This document shows positions 61,754 through 64,000 of a DNA stretch of 64,000 bases, piece by piece. Below the pieces are notes generated by a model that did not search any database, was not told the DNA's origin, and worked only from the letters and a program-made list of their open reading frames with translations. A program made the translations under genes and the position numbers. Each line of letters begins with the position of its first letter. The first letter of the stretch is position 1. Origin of the DNA: Marisediminicola antarctica (lineage in GTDB: Bacteria > Actinomycetota > Actinomycetes > Actinomycetales > Microbacteriaceae); NCBI RefSeq assembly GCF_009930795.1, contig NZ_CP017146.1, positions 1,178,001-1,242,000 of the forward strand, given 5' to 3'.

Positions 61754-63274
61754 TCAGTGCCCGGCGCCGAGCTGGCCGCCGAGACGCACCTGCATCGAGG
61801 TGCTGGCCTCGTTCAGGCCCACGATGACCGCGCGCTTGCCGTGCTGCTCGTACTTGGTGGTGATCGCGTCGAGTGCGGCGACGGTCGAGGCATCCCAGAT
61901 GTGCGAATTCGTCAGGTCGATGACCACCCGCTCCGGGTCGTCGGCGTACTCGAACTGCGTCGTCAGGTCGTTGCTCGAGGCGAAGAACAGTTCGCCGGTT
62001 ACGACGTAGTACGCGGTTGGCACCGCTTCGCCCTCCGGCACCGTGCGCGCGACCGAGACGAAGTGGGCGACCCGCCGGGCGAAGAGCACCATGGCGAGGA
62101 TGACTCCGGCGATGACGCCGATTGCGAGGTTGTGGGTGATCACGACGATGACGACGGTGGAGAGCATGACGGCGGTCTCACTCTTCGGCATCCGCTTCAG
62201 GGTCGCCGGGCGGATGCTGTGCCAGTCGATCGTCGCGACGGAGACCATGATCATGACCGCGACGAGTGCCGCCATCGGAATGACCGCGACGAGGTCGCCG
62301 AGGCCGACCACGAGGATCAGCAGGAAGACCCCAGCGAGGAAGGTGGAGATGCGGGTGCGCGCGCCCGACGCCTTCACGTTGATCATCGTCTGGCCGATCA
62401 TCGCGCATCCGCCCATGCCGCCGAAGAGCCCGGAGAGCATGTTTGCGACACCCTGGCCCCACGCCTCACGGGTCTTCCGCGAGTGCGTGTCGGTGATCTC
62501 GTCGACGAGCTTCGCGGTCATGAGCGACTCGAGCAGCCCGACGAGCGCCATCGCGAGAGAGTAGGGCGCGATGATCTGGAACGTCTCCCAGTTGAGCGGC
62601 ACGTCGGGGATGAACAGCTCGGGCAGGCTGGTCGGCAGCTCACCCTGGTCGCCGACCGTGGGAACGGCGATCGCCATCGTGACGACCGCGGCAGTGATGA
62701 GCACGATCGCGACGAGCGGGGCCGGCACGACCTTGGTCAGTCGCGGCATGACGACCATGATCAGGATGCCGACCGCGACAAGCGGGTAGACCAGCCACGG
62801 CACCCCGATGAGGTGGGGGAGCTGGGCGGTGAAGATGAGGATCGCGAGCGCGTTGACGAACCCGACCATGACGCTGCGGGGGATGAAGCGCATGAGCTTT
62901 GCGACGCCGATCACGCCGAGCACCACTTGGAAGATGCCGCCGAGGATGACGGTGGCGATGAAGTACTCCAGGCCGTACTCGCGGGCCACGGGCGCGATGA
63001 CGAGAGCGATCGCACCGGTCGCCGCGGTGATCATGGCGGGGCGGCCGCCGAGGAACGCGATCGACACGGCCATGACGAACGAGGAGAACAGCCCGACCCG
63101 CGGGTCGACCCCGGCGATGATCGAGAAGGAGATCGCCTCGGGGATGAGCGCCATGGCGACCACGAGGCCGGCGAGCACCTCGCGGGTGAGTATGCGCGGC
63201 GTGCGCAGCGCGGTCATCACCGACGGGTCGGCCCGGTAGCGGTCGGGCGGGTCGGGCTTCTGGACAATGGCCAT
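61754..63274 (-). CDS. SulP-family anion transporter with STAS domain
   Basis: This protein has about 506 residues from ATG 63274 (MAIVQKPDPPDRYRADPS). The transport core begins REVLAGLVVAMALIPEAISFSIIAGVDPRVGLFSSF, continues FLGGRPAMITAATGAIALV and ends with a C-terminal STAS domain (AYYVVTGELFFASSNDL, VVIDLTNSHIWDASTVAALDAI). Conserved FGGMGGCAMIGQTMINVKASGARTRISTF marks the bicarbonate/sulfate subgroup. Substrates may be sulfate or bicarbonate. It is divergent from a MerR regulator with a 16-bp palindrome between. Confidence 0.9.
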   Translation of the reverse strand: MAIVQKPDPPDRYRADPSVMTALRTPRILTREVLAGLVVAMALIPEAISFSIIAGVDPRVGLFSSFVMAVSIAFLGGRPAMITAATGAIALVIAPVAREYGLEYFIATVILGGIFQVVLGVIGVAKLMRFIPRSVMVGFVNALAILIFTAQLPHLIGVPWLVYPLVAVGILIMVVMPRLTKVVPAPLVAIVLITAAVVTMAIAVPTVGDQGELPTSLPELFIPDVPLNWETFQIIAPYSLAMALVGLLESLMTAKLVDEITDTHSRKTREAWGQGVANMLSGLFGGMGGCAMIGQTMINVKASGARTRISTFLAGVFLLILVVGLGDLVAVIPMAALVAVMIMVSVATIDWHSIRPATLKRMPKSETAVMLSTVVIVVITHNLAIGVIAGVILAMVLFARRVAHFVSVARTVPEGEAVPTAYYVVTGELFFASSNDLTTQFEYADDPERVVIDLTNSHIWDASTVAALDAITTKYEQHGKRAVIVGLNEASTSMQVRLGGQLGAGH

Positions 63275-63388
63275 GGGAGTCTCCAGTAACGAGATGATTC
63301 GGCGGATGCCGGGCGGGATGGGCGTCGCGCGCAGCGTTACGCGGAGATTGGGAGGTCGACGGGCGTGGCCGGTCGACATCCGAACTCT

Positions 63389-63404
63389 ACCCTAACGTTA
63401 GGGT
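63389..63404. promoter_or_regulatory. 16-bp palindrome between sulP and the MerR gene
   Basis: ACCCTAACGTTAGGGT is a perfect palindrome without a spacer, 36 bp before the MerR start and 115 bp before sulP. MerR-type regulators bind such sites between -35 and -10 elements. Confidence 0.65.
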
Positions 63405-63439
63405 TGGATGTGAGATGCCGAAGTGGCCGAAGGGACAAC

Positions 63440-63829
63440 ATGAGCGCGGATGCAGGCCCGGAGACGATGCACATCGGCGAGCTGGCCGAGAAGACCGGCC
63501 TGTCGCTGCGCACCATTCGCCACTACGACGATGTGGGCCTGCTCAAGGCATCCGGTCGAACCGAGGGAGGATTCCGGCTCTACAGCCAAGACGACCTGAC
63601 CCGGCTCATGCTCATCCGACGCATGAAGCCACTCGGGTTCTCGCTCGAGGAAATGACCAATCTGCTCGGCGTCATTGACACGCTGCAGGCAGGCGCGCCG
63701 GGTTCCGATAGCCTAGAGGTACGTTCCCGGTTGGATCGCTTCATCGATCAGGCCGTCGAACGCAGGCAGACGCTCGAGAGACAGCTCGAGATGGCCGACG
63801 AATTCCTGGAACTTCTCCGCCGCCAATAG
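63440..63829 (+). CDS. MerR-family transcriptional regulator
   Basis: This protein has about 129 residues from ATG 63440 (ribosome site AAGGGA). The winged helix is MHIGELAEKTGLSLRTIRHYDDVGLLKASGRTEGGFRLYSQDDLTRLMLIRRMKPLGFSLEEM. A coiled-coil dimerisation helix (LDRFIDQAVERRQTLERQLEMADEFLELL) follows, and no cysteine is present in a metal or redox loop. It probably controls sulP and itself via the palindrome. The inducer is unknown. Confidence 0.9.
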   Translation: MSADAGPETMHIGELAEKTGLSLRTIRHYDDVGLLKASGRTEGGFRLYSQDDLTRLMLIRRMKPLGFSLEEMTNLLGVIDTLQAGAPGSDSLEVRSRLDRFIDQAVERRQTLERQLEMADEFLELLRRQ

Positions 63830-63970
63830 GCAGCGCGCGATGCCATCGCGACCCGCGCAGTGGCCCAGATCGGCCCGGGCGGTTCGACGCCGCCCCCACA
63901 AACCCCGCAGTGAAATAAGGCCCGCGAAACGCCAGGAGGCGTCGGGCAGACAATCCAAGAAACGAGCACC

Positions 63971-64000
63971 ATGATCAACCACCACCACCTCGACCTGCCG
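63971..64000 (+). CDS. start of a gene truncated by the window edge
   Basis: ATG 63971 opens MINHHHLDLP and runs off the end. A start is plausible because the preceding 140 bp have no other gene, but ten codons do not allow identification. Confidence 0.3.
   Translation, partial: MINHHHLDLP

Overview
The window is high-GC, densely coded DNA with GTG/ATG starts, many 4-nt stop/start overlaps, a DtxR/IdeR regulator with DtxR-like metal residues, mycothiol-type arsenate reductases, a fused CydDC and a SepX/GlpR-like divisome protein. Together these point to an actinobacterium, most likely Microbacteriaceae. No plasmid, phage, IS or CRISPR hallmark was seen; it reads as ordinary chromosome with several small accessory islands.

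Left part (1-14.1 kb): the 5' end of serC (minus strand), ideR under a probable self-operator, a leader-peptide/terminator element before an HNH endonuclease, tRNA-Arg(CCT), a decayed SDR gene, and a MarR regulator divergent from a retinal photosystem (proton-pumping rhodopsin, lycopene cyclase, Blh beta-carotene dioxygenase). Then come a universal stress protein with an AGCS amino-acid:cation symporter, an SDR, sufS-sufU, a frameshifted DUF222/HNH gene and a ferritin. The photosystem can make lycopene into beta-carotene and retinal, but the earlier carotenoid genes (crtE/B/I) are not here.

Middle part (14.1-36 kb): an arsenic island (arsR-aqpS on minus; flavoprotein, ArsR-ArsC fusion, ArsC and ArsC with an N-terminal helical domain on plus) with no ArsB/Acr3 pump in view. 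Next is a repeat-rich spacer, then a Pls/PosA-type NRPS with an M1 aminopeptidase and a Sfp-type phosphopantetheinyl transferase, a coiled-coil membrane protein and a very large helicase-like protein with degenerate ATPase motifs. A duplicated palindromic repeat element follows, then mscL-fmdB-fthC divergent from galU-rimJ-sepX, and tRNA-Ala(CGC) with a strong terminator.

Right part (36-64 kb): a channel with an unusual selectivity filter plus DUF421, a DUF2254 protein, a BlaI/M56 pair divergent from cydAB-cydDC with two strong dyads between them, an alditol oxidase/SorC regulator/GlpD polyol cluster, a DUF4349 lipoprotein, two aldo-keto reductases, a decayed MFS gene, DUF1206 and MFS genes. 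Then comes a class I ribonucleotide reductase whose beta subunit looks like subclass Ic and whose alpha subunit has its CxxC tail in a separate overlapping reading frame. The window ends with a Usp, minisatellite spacers, a SulP transporter divergent from a MerR regulator, and the first codons of another gene.

The observations most worth following are the split NrdA tail with the Tyr-less R2, the BlaI-like dyads before cydA, the antenna-competent rhodopsin module, the Pls/M1/PPTase cluster, and the repeat element whose hairpin has compensatory changes.
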